Shown: positions 41,101-49,571, counted from the stretch's first letter. The stretch is 64,000 bases of DNA from Oscillospiraceae bacterium (GCA_017473015.1 JAFUNP010000033.1:1-64000); one strand, 5' to 3'. The notes: generated by a model from the letters alone, not told the origin. Program-made: numbers and translations.

Positions 41101-41671
41101 CCGAGAAAATTATGAAGATATTTTCAACGAAACTGTGCGCTATGACAGCATAGCTCTGACCAGTGGCGAGGGCGCGCAGCTGACGGAAAAATACAAGGAT
41201 ACTCCGGGTGTGAAAAACATAGTGGATTTCAGCGGCATGAAAGCCACCTTCAGCAATATGTTTGACTCACTGAATATCATTATAGTGGTTATCATTCTGG
41301 CGGCAGGTTCACTGGCGCTGGTGGTAATAATGAACCTGACAGAAGTAAATATTTCTGAGCGTATACGCGAAATAGCCACACTGAAGGTACTGGGCTTCAA
41401 CAACGGCGAGGTTTACTCCTATATTTTCAAAGAGGTATTTATCCTGTCGCTGATAGGCATAATAATAGGATTGCCTTTCGGCAAGCTGGAACTGATATTC
41501 GTAATGGATATTATAGATATGGAAATGGTAATGTTCAGCACCGCTGTACAGCCGTCCAGCTATATCTTCGGATTCCTGATTACCCTTGCATTTACTGTGC
41601 TGGTAATACTGCTGATGCGCAAAACCCTGCGCAATGTACAGATGGTTGAATCGCTGAAAAGCGTGGAATAA
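38129..41671 (+). CDS. FtsX-family ABC permease with a long extracytoplasmic coiled coil
   Basis: 1180-residue permease. Helix 1 (about 12-34) is followed by a MacB-like domain and then a very long helical region, about 250-640, rich in Glu, Gln, Ala and Leu. TM helices at about 655-780 hold the first FtsX core (VFPVLFFLVAALVCMTTM), then a second MacB-like domain and a C-terminal FtsX core from about 1045 (IIIVVIILAAGSLALVVIM). Residues 453-508 are eight near-perfect heptads of the type xxKIAxN. MacB/FtsX permeases of Firmicutes export or sense antimicrobial peptides or control wall hydrolases; the coiled coil recalls the reach of FtsX/PcsB-type systems. Substrate unknown. Coupled to the ATPase by TAATG. 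Confidence 0.88.
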   Translation: MFHRDTFRLIKKTRKRFITILLIVLIGVAFMVGLMSSAPTMRVSVDKYMDRSDFMDLQLYSSYGFDDRDVDALKKSDLIAGIYPTKFTDAFTQQGESQIVTRVQELDSTVNRIELAEGRMPRAENEALALGSSSFGSVFSIGDTVSLYLEDSELSETLSVTEYEIVGIARTPQYMASSKETSNLNNLTLDTVIFVDRDNFTADYYTSIYISLKGAAEYTAFSDDYKDYVTECADDLDKIISKQEVVRKEEIIEEITRQVAEGEKELEEKIGRAQAELDSGRQQLEDAYIQILVGEAQITANESQITSGEQEIAANEALLASAESQIAAGKRQITAQTGRSYEEAVTLVNLAYNIYNIADAIVGNSSTDSTLQEMIDRKKAEINTLGQENLQLTGENTTLEMEKAAVTAENTVLTETNNVLTQMNATLQAENDSLAAANVQLETEGKTEEIIANNLKIAENSLTIEANKATIASNDIKIAANNTKIAENDAKIAANNEKIVANNTQIGTLTEELGDLEMIIGMLGNVALGSIKDSINRMFGGDIKGVYASLQQLQRAEAQLNSGRQQIASARAELEAGKIRLASAKTELATGRAEYEKGMAELEKGQKQLDEEYEKARIELDKAKQQLDELPDAQWIVLDRTSHFSSYMFENNADQMSKIGYVFPVLFFLVAALVCMTTMKRLVDEERSQIGVFSALGFSKIKIASKYIIYALTASLAGSVVAIPVGMAIFPTVIYFCWKLMYDLPDMVLTMPAHIAVLGVCSFTLLMAMVTFIVVRGVLKENPSRLMRPKAPKTAKKIFLEHITPLWKRMSFTSKVTARNIIRYKSRFFMTVIGVAGCTSLLVLGFAIKDSVSQVVSIQYGDIITYDTTVTLESHEDMDSVLEKLKADKDVLYAVPHMTYSSMAYTEADEKAINVYVMEEDEIAGIIDLRQRRNGQPLTIEDGAVISEKFSKLCGVSVGDDITIESANGIKKQVEVTGICEMYTQHYLFISRENYEDIFNETVRYDSIALTSGEGAQLTEKYKDTPGVKNIVDFSGMKATFSNMFDSLNIIIVVIILAAGSLALVVIMNLTEVNISERIREIATLKVLGFNNGEVYSYIFKEVFILSLIGIIIGLPFGKLELIFVMDIIDMEMVMFSTAVQPSSYIFGFLITLAFTVLVILLMRKTLRNVQMVESLKSVE

Positions 41672-41678
41672 AAATAAT

Positions 41679-41717
41679 AATGCTGAAACACGGAAGATGT
41701 TTCAGCATTGTTTTTTT
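41679..41717 (+). terminator. Terminator of the ABC exporter operon
   Basis: AATGCTGAAACA / TGTTTCAGCATT, eight-base loop, then GT7. Confidence 0.9.
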
Positions 41718-41756
41718 GCAATATTTTCAACATAAGCCGCATAGCATGTTTAAAAC

Positions 41757-43004
41757 TTATGCAGCTTTTTTGATTTTATCAGCTTTTGCCTTTACCACAT
41801 TAAAGGACACCATTGATACAACGGCGAAGATAAAGCCCAGCACCAGTGCACCTGTAAAACTGCCGGTAAAGTCGTAGATATATGGCAGACCACTGCTGGC
41901 CAGAGCCATAACCACAGAGTTGTATGACTGGAAACGGGACAGATGGATTTTGTATTCATCCGGGCCGTATACTTCCATAAACACCAGCGGAGGAACAGTA
42001 GTACCCATAGAGTAAACCATGCCCAGCAACAGAGCACCGGCATACATCATAACAGGCGATGTACCACTGAAAATCAGCATGATGGTGGAAACTGCAATAA
42101 CCACAGAGTTGATATTAACAGATGGAAAAACGCCGATTTTATCAGCCATAATACCTATGAGAAGCTTACCTACAACATTACCCACCATATTAAAACTGGT
42201 AACCATAGCACCCACAGAAATGGTATACCCCACGGACTGTGCCAGCATAGGCAGCTGGTTGCCGAACTGTGTCATAATACCGGCCACAACAAGGGCAAAA
42301 GCAGACAGTGCAAACATGAAGCCAGGCATTTTATAGCTTTTTGTTGTCTGTTTTTCAGCTGTCTGTGCATCGCCGGCAGAAGCAGCCTTTTCTTCCCACC
42401 CATAAGGCTTCATACCTTTTTCTTCCGGTGTTTTTACCAGCAGTAAAAGTGTAGGAATCACAATAACCAGAAAGGATACCACGCCGTTGAAAACAGCTGT
42501 TTTTCTCCAGCCCACTGACATAATCAGCGATGACAGCACAGGGCTGAATACCGCACCAGCCAGACCGGAAGCCGCCATAGCAATACCGATAACCAGGCCG
42601 TTTTTGGTAGCGAACCAGTTGTTCAGTACAACAGGAATAACCACCAGCACGCAGCTCATGCAGATGCCTACCAGCACGCCGGAAAAATACCACTGCCACA
42701 GCTGAGTGTAGAAATACATACCCACATAGCCTGCCAGCCCCAGTGAAGCCAGTGCTGTCATGATAACTTTTGGGTTTTTATTGAGAAACAACTTTGTTGT
42801 GATACCACAGGCCGCTGCCTGAAGGAATGCACGGATGGTGTAATAAATGGAAAGGTCGCCTGAACGGAAGCCCAGGTCTTCAATAATAGCTGAAAAAATA
42901 ACGCCTGTACAGTTTACCATAATACCGATAATACCGCCCTGAATAGCTACAGCAGCTACCAGTATCCACCAGGCGTAGTGGATTTTATTGCTTTTTTCCT
43001 GCAT
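41757..43004 (-). CDS. MFS transporter
   Basis: 415-residue 12-helix major facilitator protein. KIHYAWWILVAAVAIQGGIIG opens helix 1; IGIMADKIGVFPSVN is the loop 8-9 motif; the central cytoplasmic loop (KTPEEKGMKPYGWEEKA) divides the two halves. It resembles OFA/monocarboxylate-type members. The ATG at 43004 has AGGAGAAG nine bases upstream; the in-frame ATG at 43031 does not. No adjacent enzyme gives the substrate. Convergent with the ABC exporter, whose terminator lies just downstream. Confidence 0.85.
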   Translation of the reverse strand: MQEKSNKIHYAWWILVAAVAIQGGIIGIMVNCTGVIFSAIIEDLGFRSGDLSIYYTIRAFLQAAACGITTKLFLNKNPKVIMTALASLGLAGYVGMYFYTQLWQWYFSGVLVGICMSCVLVVIPVVLNNWFATKNGLVIGIAMAASGLAGAVFSPVLSSLIMSVGWRKTAVFNGVVSFLVIVIPTLLLLVKTPEEKGMKPYGWEEKAASAGDAQTAEKQTTKSYKMPGFMFALSAFALVVAGIMTQFGNQLPMLAQSVGYTISVGAMVTSFNMVGNVVGKLLIGIMADKIGVFPSVNINSVVIAVSTIMLIFSGTSPVMMYAGALLLGMVYSMGTTVPPLVFMEVYGPDEYKIHLSRFQSYNSVVMALASSGLPYIYDFTGSFTGALVLGFIFAVVSMVSFNVVKAKADKIKKAA

Positions 43005-43162
43005 TTTTCTTCTCCTGTCATATTTTGTCATAATAAATAATTATACAATATTTTTTGCTGTTTTACTATAGCAAATCATCTTTTTAAAATTAAAATTACA
43101 TGTAGACTTACTTTTCTTAATAGTATTTCTTTTATTGTAAAAATACAGTTGTATTCCAATGG

Positions 43163-43191
43163 TTGACAAAAATCCCCATTAGTGGTAGGCT
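43163..43191 (+). promoter_or_regulatory. Possible promoter of pepD
   Basis: Perfect TTGACA (43163-43168), 17-base spacer, weak TAGGCT (43186-43191), 48 bases before the start. Confidence 0.4.
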
Positions 43192-43238
43192 GAATATCAT
43201 CAACCTGAATTTACAGGTAAAACAGGAGAGAGAAGATT

Positions 43239-44696
43239 ATGAAATATGTTATCACAGGCAGAGAGCCAAAGCTGGCTCTGAAATATTTTGAGGACATCGC
43301 TGCCATTCCTCACGGTTCCTACAATGAAAAGGCTGTGGCTGAATTTATCAAAAACCGCGCCGAAGAACTGGGACTGTATGCGCGCATGGACCGGGCAAAT
43401 AATGTGGTAGTTAAAAAGCCAGCCACACTGGGCTATGAACATCTGCCGGCTGTTTTGCTGCAGGCACATACCGATATGGTAAACGAAAAGAACAAAGACA
43501 CCGTTCACGATTTTGAAAAAGATGGTCTGGAGCTGATTGTGGAAGGCAATATTCTCCGCGCCAACGGTACAACTCTGGGTGCTGACGATGGCAAAGGCGT
43601 GGCATATATGCTGGCACTGATGGATGAAGACAGCGACAAGTTCCCTCACCCACCGCTGGAATTTGCATTCACATCAATGGAAGAAGTAGGCCTTATCGGT
43701 GCCATGAAGCTGGACTGCAGCGACATTACAGCGCGCAAACTGATTGGCCTGGATGCAGGTCCTGAAGGTGTTATCTGCACAACAAGTGCCGGCGCACAGG
43801 AAATCATCGTGGCATGCGATACACAGTGGGAAGATGCCCGGGGCGAAGCTGTAAAAATTACAGTTGACGGTCTGCTGGGCGGTCATTCCGCTATGAACAT
43901 CACAGATGAAAAAGGCAACGCAAACAAAATCATGGGCAGAATTCTCCACAATGTAGCAAAGGTTTGTGATTTCCGCATCTGCAATGTGACAGGCGGTATG
44001 ATGTTCAACGCTATTCCACGCGAAGCCGAAGCAGTTATCACAGTGGTTGACGGCAACAAAGACGCCGCTGTAGAAATGATAAACACAGTGTTTGAACAGC
44101 TGAAAACAGAACTGAAAGCCAGCGATGCCGGAGTTAATGTACAGGTATCTGACTGCACAGCAGACAGAATACTGTCCGCTACTGTGACAAAAACTGTGAC
44201 AGAAGCACTGTATACCATCCCTAACGGCGTGAGAATGATGAGCAAGGAAGTTGAAGGTCTGCCTGTAACCAGCACAAACATGGGCGTGGTAAAAACACTG
44301 GAAGACAAAATTACCATCAACACAATGCTGCGTTCATCCTCCCGCAGTGTAAATGACGACTATGTGGACAACATCATTACAGTGGCACAGCTGTGCGGTA
44401 TGTATGTTGACTACAAAGGCGACTGGATGCCTGCATGGCCATATATGGCTGAAAGCGAACTTCGCCCACTGGTAAAACGCCTGTACAACGAAAAAACCGG
44501 CGGTGAAATCAAAGAATTTGCAGTACACGGCGGTCTGGAGCTGGGCGTATTCAGTGAAAAACTGCCAGGCGTTGATATTGTTACACTGGGCTGCACATCC
44601 GGCAATGAACACACTGTAACAGAGTGGATGGACCTGGACAGCTACGAAAGAGTATACGAATTTATCAAAGAACTGCTGACAGAACTGACAAAATAA
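43239..44696 (+). CDS. pepD: Aminoacyl-histidine dipeptidase (Xaa-His dipeptidase, M20)
   Basis: 485-residue cytosolic zinc dipeptidase with broad specificity, including carnosine-type Xaa-His dipeptides. LLQAHTDMVNEKN (first metal His, Asp), GTTLGADDGKGVAYMLALM, TSMEEVGLIGA (catalytic Glu pair) and LDAGPEGVICTTSAGA are the PepD blocks. GGHSAMNIT and the C-terminal LGCTSGNEHTVTEWM complete the family pattern. Full length. The ATG at 43239 follows ACAGGAGAGAGAAGATT. Together with isoaspartyl dipeptidase (45708-46862) it points to use of peptides as nutrients. Confidence 0.95.
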   Translation: MKYVITGREPKLALKYFEDIAAIPHGSYNEKAVAEFIKNRAEELGLYARMDRANNVVVKKPATLGYEHLPAVLLQAHTDMVNEKNKDTVHDFEKDGLELIVEGNILRANGTTLGADDGKGVAYMLALMDEDSDKFPHPPLEFAFTSMEEVGLIGAMKLDCSDITARKLIGLDAGPEGVICTTSAGAQEIIVACDTQWEDARGEAVKITVDGLLGGHSAMNITDEKGNANKIMGRILHNVAKVCDFRICNVTGGMMFNAIPREAEAVITVVDGNKDAAVEMINTVFEQLKTELKASDAGVNVQVSDCTADRILSATVTKTVTEALYTIPNGVRMMSKEVEGLPVTSTNMGVVKTLEDKITINTMLRSSSRSVNDDYVDNIITVAQLCGMYVDYKGDWMPAWPYMAESELRPLVKRLYNEKTGGEIKEFAVHGGLELGVFSEKLPGVDIVTLGCTSGNEHTVTEWMDLDSYERVYEFIKELLTELTK

Positions 44697-44705
44697 GCAA
44701 TATAG

Positions 44706-44735
44706 CAAAAAACGCCGCGGCATCAACCGCGGCGT
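44706..44735. terminator. Strong hairpin after pepD
   Basis: ACGCCGCGG (44712-44720) pairs with CCGCGGCGT (44727-44735). On the plus strand it is followed by CAATAATAC rather than T's; the T6 tract is on the minus strand. It therefore looks more like a terminator for minus-strand transcription, although no intact minus-strand gene precedes it. Confidence 0.6.
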
Positions 44736-44894
44736 CAATAATACGATCAGCTATACCTGCAGCCTCATATACTTTGACTGTTCTTGGGTTTACTTCAACG
44801 TGATAATATCTAATCATACCAATTGATTATTACACATTTTATGTTGATATAAAAAAGTTTGTTAACGAATAATTAAAAGGAGTAAAATGTTGGG

Positions 44895-45299
44895 ATGAAT
44901 ATTAAATTTTTGGATTTATATAACAGCACACTAATCACAAATGAAAATATTGAAAATTTATCAAAAAAAATATTATTAACAAAAAATTCCAGTACTGAAG
45001 ATAAAATAATGGTAATTATGCAATGCATTGCTTTTGCCGCCAAATTACCAATCGGAGATTCCATCGAGAACCAAACCAATTCTTCTGAAATTATTGACAT
45101 TATTAATTCCAAAATTAATAATAGGAAAAATGCTTTTATTTTATTTAATCATTTAGTTCTTACAAAAGTTGTTATTTTGGAGAATCCAGAAACTCCTAAT
45201 GAATCTTGCTATATATCACCCTCACACATTCAATATTTTAAAGATTTCAAGAAGGCAACAACACAATATGAACGTTATTTGAAAAAAGTTGATTTATAA
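44895..45299 (+). CDS. Hypothetical protein in an AT-rich island
   Basis: 134-residue soluble protein with no signal or membrane segment; rich in Asn, Ile, Lys and Ser (MNIKFLDLYNSTLITNENIE). I do not recognise a family. The DNA from about 44820 to 45480 is far more AT-rich than its surroundings and uses AAT, ATT and TTA codons that the host mostly avoids, which suggests acquisition. The ATG at 44895 overlaps the stop of a three-codon frame (ATG-TTG-GGA-TGA from 44887) that sits right after AAAAGGAG, so translation may be coupled. No terminator directly follows. Confidence 0.6.
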   Translation: MNIKFLDLYNSTLITNENIENLSKKILLTKNSSTEDKIMVIMQCIAFAAKLPIGDSIENQTNSSEIIDIINSKINNRKNAFILFNHLVLTKVVILENPETPNESCYISPSHIQYFKDFKKATTQYERYLKKVDL

Positions 45300-45566
45300 T
45301 CTATAAACCTTAAATCATAACTGCCAATAAACTGTTAACCTATTTCTTTTACTTATATACAACATTAAAATACCACTAAATTTACCCGAACTCAATATTT
45401 AACCAATCACATATCTGTGAATTAATATAAAAAAATTGTATGATCCAAAAACGGTTTTATCAGTAAATTTTAGTTTATCTGAATACTTAAAGATAGTGAT
45501 AAGTTACAGGTACACTCTGATACTTTCCCGACAAGTATTGCATGGTATAAAACCTTTAGTCGCAAT
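45300..45566. other. AT-rich spacer without recognisable features
   Basis: Continuation of the AT-rich island; no ribosome-site-backed reading frame, tRNA or clear promoter was found before the hairpin at 45567. Confidence 0.5.
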
Positions 45567-45595
45567 AAAGCCTCCCCTTACACGGGGGAGGCTTT
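45567..45595. terminator. Palindromic hairpin, terminator or repeat unit
   Basis: AAAGCCTCCCC pairs with GGGGAGGCTTT around TTACACG. It has A and T ends in both directions. A degenerate relative (GGCTCCCCCTGTGTAAGG) lies near 27667, so it may be a dispersed palindromic repeat rather than a dedicated terminator. Confidence 0.55.
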
Positions 45596-45621
45596 GCATT
45601 TTCCGTATCAATTCACTAAAT

Positions 45622-45654
45622 AAAAACCGACCTGTGAGCAAGTCATAGATCGGC
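45622..45654 (-). terminator. Terminator of iadA
   Basis: Minus-strand GCCGATCT and AGGTCGGT pair with a loop between, then TTTTTATTT; about 50 bases past the stop of iadA. Confidence 0.65.
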
Positions 45655-45707
45655 TTAATTTTTTTACGGACATTGCTTTGGCAACCGCGGCTTTTGTTAT
45701 GTATATA

Positions 45708-46862
45708 TTATTTTACTACGCCTTTGCCTTTCATCCACACCATCTTACCATTGAGGATTGTTTCCACCAGGTCCAGATTTTCATCCAGAACAGCAAAGTT
45801 CGCTGTTCCGTTTTCCACTATTTTACCGGCAGAATTTTTCAGGCCGTAAACTGCAGCAGGTGTGGTTGTCATTGTTTTCAGTGTCTCTACGAATGGAATA
45901 ACGCCGCGCTGTGTGGCTTTTTTCAGGTCAGCCAGCAGCACTTTGGATGAGCCTTTACCCATGCCAATCATATTGCCCAGTTCATCCCAGATAGGTGCGG
46001 AGCCGTTGCCGTCAGATGTCATTGTAACTCGGTCAAGAGTGCCGTATTTTTTATAGATTATTTCCAGACCTTCCACAGAGCCGTAGGATTTCTGGCTTTC
46101 ATCGCCGTCAGAGCCTGCAGTAATATCAATCTGACCGCCGTATTCCAGGAATTTCAGACAGCTGTCAAATACATCATATTTTCTGGTAACATGAGTAGGT
46201 ACAATCAGAGGGCGGAATGTGATGTCTTCTTCACAGGCACGGATAAAGAAATCAGCAGGGTTTGGATAGTTACCCAGGTGAATATTGAGAACACCTTTGA
46301 TACCTGCCAGACGGGCACCGTTTCTGGTATCAGCAGCCAGGCGTGTAAATTCTTCGTATCTCATCAGACTGCCGCGATGGTCACAGTGTGCTACCTCACC
46401 TGTACCCAGACAGTATTCGTTGAAGATAATATCTTCTGCCACGCTGCCGCGCATTGTTGTGATAGGGAATGTGTAGCTGCCTGTCAGGAAGTAGCAGTCA
46501 AAGCCTTCTTCGCGCAGTGCCATACATTTTACCAGCACATCTTCTACTCTGCGTGCATAGCCGTCTGTACCCAGAACCCCCACCAGTGTGGTTACGCCTG
46601 CTTCAGCGATTTCTTCAAAGGTGATTTCACTGGTTCTTGTAGTAAAGCCGCCTTCACCGCCGCCACCTGTGATATGTACATGAGTATCAACGATACCAGG
46701 AATGATAATTTTGCCGCTCAGGTCAAATACTCCGCCTTCAAATCCTGCAGGTATGGACAGATTTTCACCAATTTTAATAATTCTGTCCTCCCAGAAAAGA
46801 ATATCCTTGATTCCCAGGTCCTCCGGTGCATAAACATGACCGTTTTTCATAAGTTTAAACAT
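45708..46862 (-). CDS. iadA: Isoaspartyl dipeptidase
   Basis: 384-residue binuclear-zinc amidohydrolase that splits beta-aspartyl dipeptides formed from damaged proteins. Metal-binding DTHVHITGGGGEGGF near residues 59-73; VLNIHLGNYP and VPTHVTRK hold further histidines; TMTSDGNGS near 285 holds the catalytic Asp. GVTTLVGVLGTDGYAR and EVAHCDHRGS are typical IadA blocks (bridging-ligand loop). Start ATG at 46862 after CAAGGAGGAACTTAT. Single-gene unit. Fits with the asparaginase and PepD genes in an amino acid-recycling role. Confidence 0.94.
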   Translation of the reverse strand: MFKLMKNGHVYAPEDLGIKDILFWEDRIIKIGENLSIPAGFEGGVFDLSGKIIIPGIVDTHVHITGGGGEGGFTTRTSEITFEEIAEAGVTTLVGVLGTDGYARRVEDVLVKCMALREEGFDCYFLTGSYTFPITTMRGSVAEDIIFNEYCLGTGEVAHCDHRGSLMRYEEFTRLAADTRNGARLAGIKGVLNIHLGNYPNPADFFIRACEEDITFRPLIVPTHVTRKYDVFDSCLKFLEYGGQIDITAGSDGDESQKSYGSVEGLEIIYKKYGTLDRVTMTSDGNGSAPIWDELGNMIGMGKGSSKVLLADLKKATQRGVIPFVETLKTMTTTPAAVYGLKNSAGKIVENGTANFAVLDENLDLVETILNGKMVWMKGKGVVK

Positions 46863-46916
46863 ATAAGTTCCTCCTTGTATTTTTAAGCCTGTTGCTATAA
46901 TTTATATGGTAAAAAA

Positions 46917-48182
46917 TTATTTTTCCACATCCCACCCCTTCATTCGGTCCGGTTTATCGCCGAATGGGTTCTGCTTTTTATCTTTTTTCAGAGGGTTAGT
47001 CATAATCGTGGCACTCTGTACGGCAGAGTTGCCATATTTGCCTCTTATCCGGTCGATTGTGGCCTGTAATTTTTCCTTTTTGTCCCGTTTTTCCACCGAA
47101 CCCGTCTCAAACAGCGACAGCTGAGCCACTCTTTTCTCCTTTTCCAGGTCTATGGCGGTTACAGTCAGGGCGCGTACAGGTTTTGTAAGACTGTAATTCT
47201 TCACAAATAAATCAACTGCCGCTTTGTAAATATCCTCTGTCACATCGGTCGAAGGCACCTGCATCTGACGGGAAAAGGTGAAAAATTCCGGGTTTCTGAT
47301 GGTAAGCTGCACTCCGTTGGCATACATATTATGTCTGCGCAGTCGCATACCCACATCCTCGCACAAGCCCAGCAAGGCAGGCTTGATTTCAGCCAGTCCG
47401 GTCAGGTTGCGGCTGAAGGTGTTGCCACTGCCCACACTCTTCACATCTTTTTCGGTATAGTAGCTTTCCACCGGGCTGTTCTCAAGGCCATTGGCATATT
47501 CGTACAACTGAACACCATGTTTGCCGAATTTTCTTTCCAGTATTTCCAGTGGCACTTCTGCCAGCTGGCCTATATTATGTATCCCCATCTCCGCCAGGGC
47601 AGTCTGGGTGCTTTTGCCCACATACAGCAGGTCTCCCACCGGCAACGGATAAACGATGTCTTTATAGTTTTCTATGTCTATAACTGTGGTGGCATCCGGT
47701 TTTTTGTAGTCAGAGCCCAGCTTGGCAAATATTTTATTAAAGCTGACACCTACAGAAATAGTCAGCCCTGTTTCGTATTTTATCCTTTTTCTCAGGTCAT
47801 CTGCCAGCTGCTTCGGGGTATCTGCAAACAATTTATATGTATTTGTCACATCCAGCCAGCTTTCGTCAATGCCAAAAGGCTCCACCAGGTCGGTATATTG
47901 TGTATAAATTCCATTTACAATTTTGCTGTAGCGGGTGTATTCGCTGTGATGCGGCGGCAGAACAATCAGGTCAGGACATTTTTTTCTGGCCTGCCATAAA
48001 GTTTCTGCAGTTTTAACACCATATTTTTTAGCTGCTTCGTTTTTTGCCAGCACTATGCCGTGGCGGGTTTCACTGTCGCCCCCTACAGCCACAGGTTTAT
48101 GCCGCAGTTCGGGATATTTCAACAGTTCCACCGATGCAAAAAAGCCGTTGCAGTCACAATGTAAAATATATCTTTCTTTCAT
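46917..48182 (-). CDS. dinB: DNA polymerase IV (Y family)
   Basis: 421-residue error-prone translesion polymerase. ILHCDCNGFFASVE carries the first catalytic acidic residues, FGIDESWLDVT the second pair. SVGVSFNKIFAKLGSDYKKP is the Y-family thumb signature. The helix-hairpin-helix and little-finger domains follow. Near the C-terminus AQLSLFETG is a beta-clamp-binding motif of the QLSLF type, showing it can be recruited to the sliding clamp. The last 60 residues are basic (KRDKKEKLQ, then KKDKKQNPFG). The ATG at 48182 follows GCGAGAGGTATT. No SOS box was identified upstream with confidence. Confidence 0.95.
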   Translation of the reverse strand: MKERYILHCDCNGFFASVELLKYPELRHKPVAVGGDSETRHGIVLAKNEAAKKYGVKTAETLWQARKKCPDLIVLPPHHSEYTRYSKIVNGIYTQYTDLVEPFGIDESWLDVTNTYKLFADTPKQLADDLRKRIKYETGLTISVGVSFNKIFAKLGSDYKKPDATTVIDIENYKDIVYPLPVGDLLYVGKSTQTALAEMGIHNIGQLAEVPLEILERKFGKHGVQLYEYANGLENSPVESYYTEKDVKSVGSGNTFSRNLTGLAEIKPALLGLCEDVGMRLRRHNMYANGVQLTIRNPEFFTFSRQMQVPSTDVTEDIYKAAVDLFVKNYSLTKPVRALTVTAIDLEKEKRVAQLSLFETGSVEKRDKKEKLQATIDRIRGKYGNSAVQSATIMTNPLKKDKKQNPFGDKPDRMKGWDVEK

Positions 48183-48301
48183 AATACCTCTCGCCTACAT
48201 ACACTATAATTTTACCATATAAGCAGAAAAAAGAATGAAAAAATTTATTGAAAGAATATATAAATTTTGATTTGTATAATTGTGTAAAACAGAAAATAGC
48301 A

Positions 48302-48330
48302 CAAAAAAACAGAGTCCTTGCGGACTCTGT
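48302..48330 (-). terminator. Terminator of the rplJ-rplL operon
   Basis: ACAGAGTCC / GGACTCTGT with loop TTGC and T7 on the minus strand, 27 bases after rplL. It ends the operon where rpoB is usually found. Confidence 0.88.
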
Positions 48331-48356
48331 AATTTTATAATCTGGAAAAGTGAAAA

Positions 48357-48728
48357 TTATTTCAGTTCTACTTTTGCGCCAGCTGCTTCCAGTTTTTCTT
48401 TCATAGCTTCTGCGTCAGCTTTGGATGCAGCTTCTTTCAGTGTTTTTGGTGCGTTGTCAACCAGTTCTTTGGATTCTTTCAGGCCCAGACCTGTCATTTC
48501 TTTAACCAGTTTGATAACACCCATTTTAGAAGCGCCTGCTTCAACCAGAACTACGTCGAATTCTGTTTTTTCTTCAACTGCTGCTGCAACTGGGCCGCCA
48601 GCCATAACTACTGGAGCTGCTGCTGTAACACCGAATTCTTCTTCGATAGCTGATACCAGTTCAGCCAGTTCGAGAACTGTAAGAGTTTTAATTTCTTCAA
48701 CAAATTTTACGATTTTTTCGCTTGCCAT
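48357..48728 (-). CDS. rplL: 50S ribosomal protein L7/L12
   Basis: 123-residue stalk protein that recruits translation factors. N-terminal dimerisation part ([20 protein letters not shown]), alanine-rich hinge ([20 protein letters not shown]) and C-terminal factor-binding domain ([20 protein letters not shown], then [12 protein letters not shown]) are all present. The ATG at 48728 follows ACGGAGGAAATTTACA. Last gene of the rplJ-rplL unit; a terminator, not rpoB, follows. Confidence 0.98.
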   Translation of the reverse strand: MASEKIVKFVEEIKTLTVLELAELVSAIEEEFGVTAAAPVVMAGGPVAAAVEEKTEFDVVLVEAGASKMGVIKLVKEMTGLGLKESKELVDNAPKTLKEAASKADAEAMKEKLEAAGAKVELK

Positions 48729-48780
48729 TGTAAATTTCCTCCGTTAATTTTTAATAAATTAGATGTGTGCGGGCTGCTGA

Positions 48781-49299
48781 TTAAGCAACTTCGCCTTCGC
48801 CTTCCATTTTTGTTTTAACTGCATCCAGTGCACGTGCCAGACCACTGAGGTTGCCAGTAAGTGCAGAGAGCAGCATAGAGAGAAGGCCTTCTCTGTTAGG
48901 CAGAGTAGCCAGTTTCTGGATACCTGCGAGATCGAGAACTTCGCCGTCCATGTAACCTGTTTTGATTTCAAATTTGCCTTTGGATGCTTCAGCAAATTTA
49001 TGCAGAATTCTTGCTGCTGCAAGTGGATCTTCGTTACCTGCGATAGCCAGAGCTGTTGTGCCTTCCAGTGCAGAAGACATACCTTCCAGGTCTGTATCTT
49101 TGATAGCGATTTTCAGCAGTGTGTTTTTTACTACTTCGTAAGTAACGCCTGCTTCTCTGAGTTCTTTACGGAGTTTTGTATCTTCAGCAACAGTGATACC
49201 ACCGTAGTTGAAAACAACACCACCCTGTGAAGCGTCCAGTTTAGCTTTCAGATCTGCTACATAGCTCTGTTTCTGAGCCAAGATTTTTTCGCTTGCCAA
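48781..49299 (-). CDS. rplJ: 50S ribosomal protein L10 (TTG start)
   Basis: 172-residue protein that anchors the L7/L12 stalk to 23S rRNA. LASEKILAQKQSYVADLKAK at the start, then GITVAEDTKLRKELREAGV and VKNTLLKIA, match L10. The start is a TTG at 49299, supported by AAGGAGAGGTG six bases upstream; the frame can be extended further, but only into the leader RNA. Followed by rplL after 52 bases. Expression is expected to be controlled by the L10 leader at 49378-49505, to which the L10-L12 complex binds. Confidence 0.95.
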   Translation of the reverse strand: MASEKILAQKQSYVADLKAKLDASQGGVVFNYGGITVAEDTKLRKELREAGVTYEVVKNTLLKIAIKDTDLEGMSSALEGTTALAIAGNEDPLAAARILHKFAEASKGKFEIKTGYMDGEVLDLAGIQKLATLPNREGLLSMLLSALTGNLSGLARALDAVKTKMEGEGEVA

Positions 49300-49377
49300 T
49301 GTTGTCACCTCTCCTTGATTATTTTTAAAACATAATACCTTTTTCTTCTGTGAAAAAAGAGGTTGTAAGTTTCTTTT

Positions 49378-49505
49378 TGCAAAACACAAAAGGCTTGTTT
49401 CCGCACACCGAAAACAAGCCTGTAAATAACTGTAATTATTTTTAGCTCCGTTCTCGGCAGGCGGGCTATGCCCTTTATGCTAATGCACCTGCTGTCTTAA
49501 AACAG
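49378..49505 (-). promoter_or_regulatory. L10 leader RNA with attenuator
   Basis: The 5' untranslated RNA of rplJ contains the element read on the minus strand as AAGACAGCAGGTGCATTAGC, then AAAGGGCATAGCCCGCCTGC, then GAGAACGGAGC, which I recognise as the ribosomal protein L10 leader. The hairpin AGGCTTGTTT / AAACAAGCCT (49390-49420) with TTTTGTGTTTT after it is a terminator-like attenuator. In the known mechanism, excess L10(L12)4 binds the leader and represses the operon. Confidence 0.88.
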
Positions 49506-49512
49506 CTTTATT

Positions 49513-49541
49513 ATTATATACTATTGTACAAATTTTGTCAA
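49513..49541 (-). promoter_or_regulatory. Consensus promoter of rplJ-rplL
   Basis: Minus-strand perfect TTGACA (49536-49541), 17-base spacer, perfect TATAAT (49513-49518), between rplA and the L10 leader. Confidence 0.92.
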
Positions 49542-49571
49542 CTGCTAAATTGACCGGACACTAAAAATTAA

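Noticed and set aside
44668..44817. 49-codon minus-strand frame starting MIRYYHVEVNPRTVKVYEAA
   Set aside because: The N-terminal part looks protein-like, but there is no ribosome site, it runs through a GC hairpin into the antisense of pepD, and no family was recognised. It may be the remnant of a lost gene.
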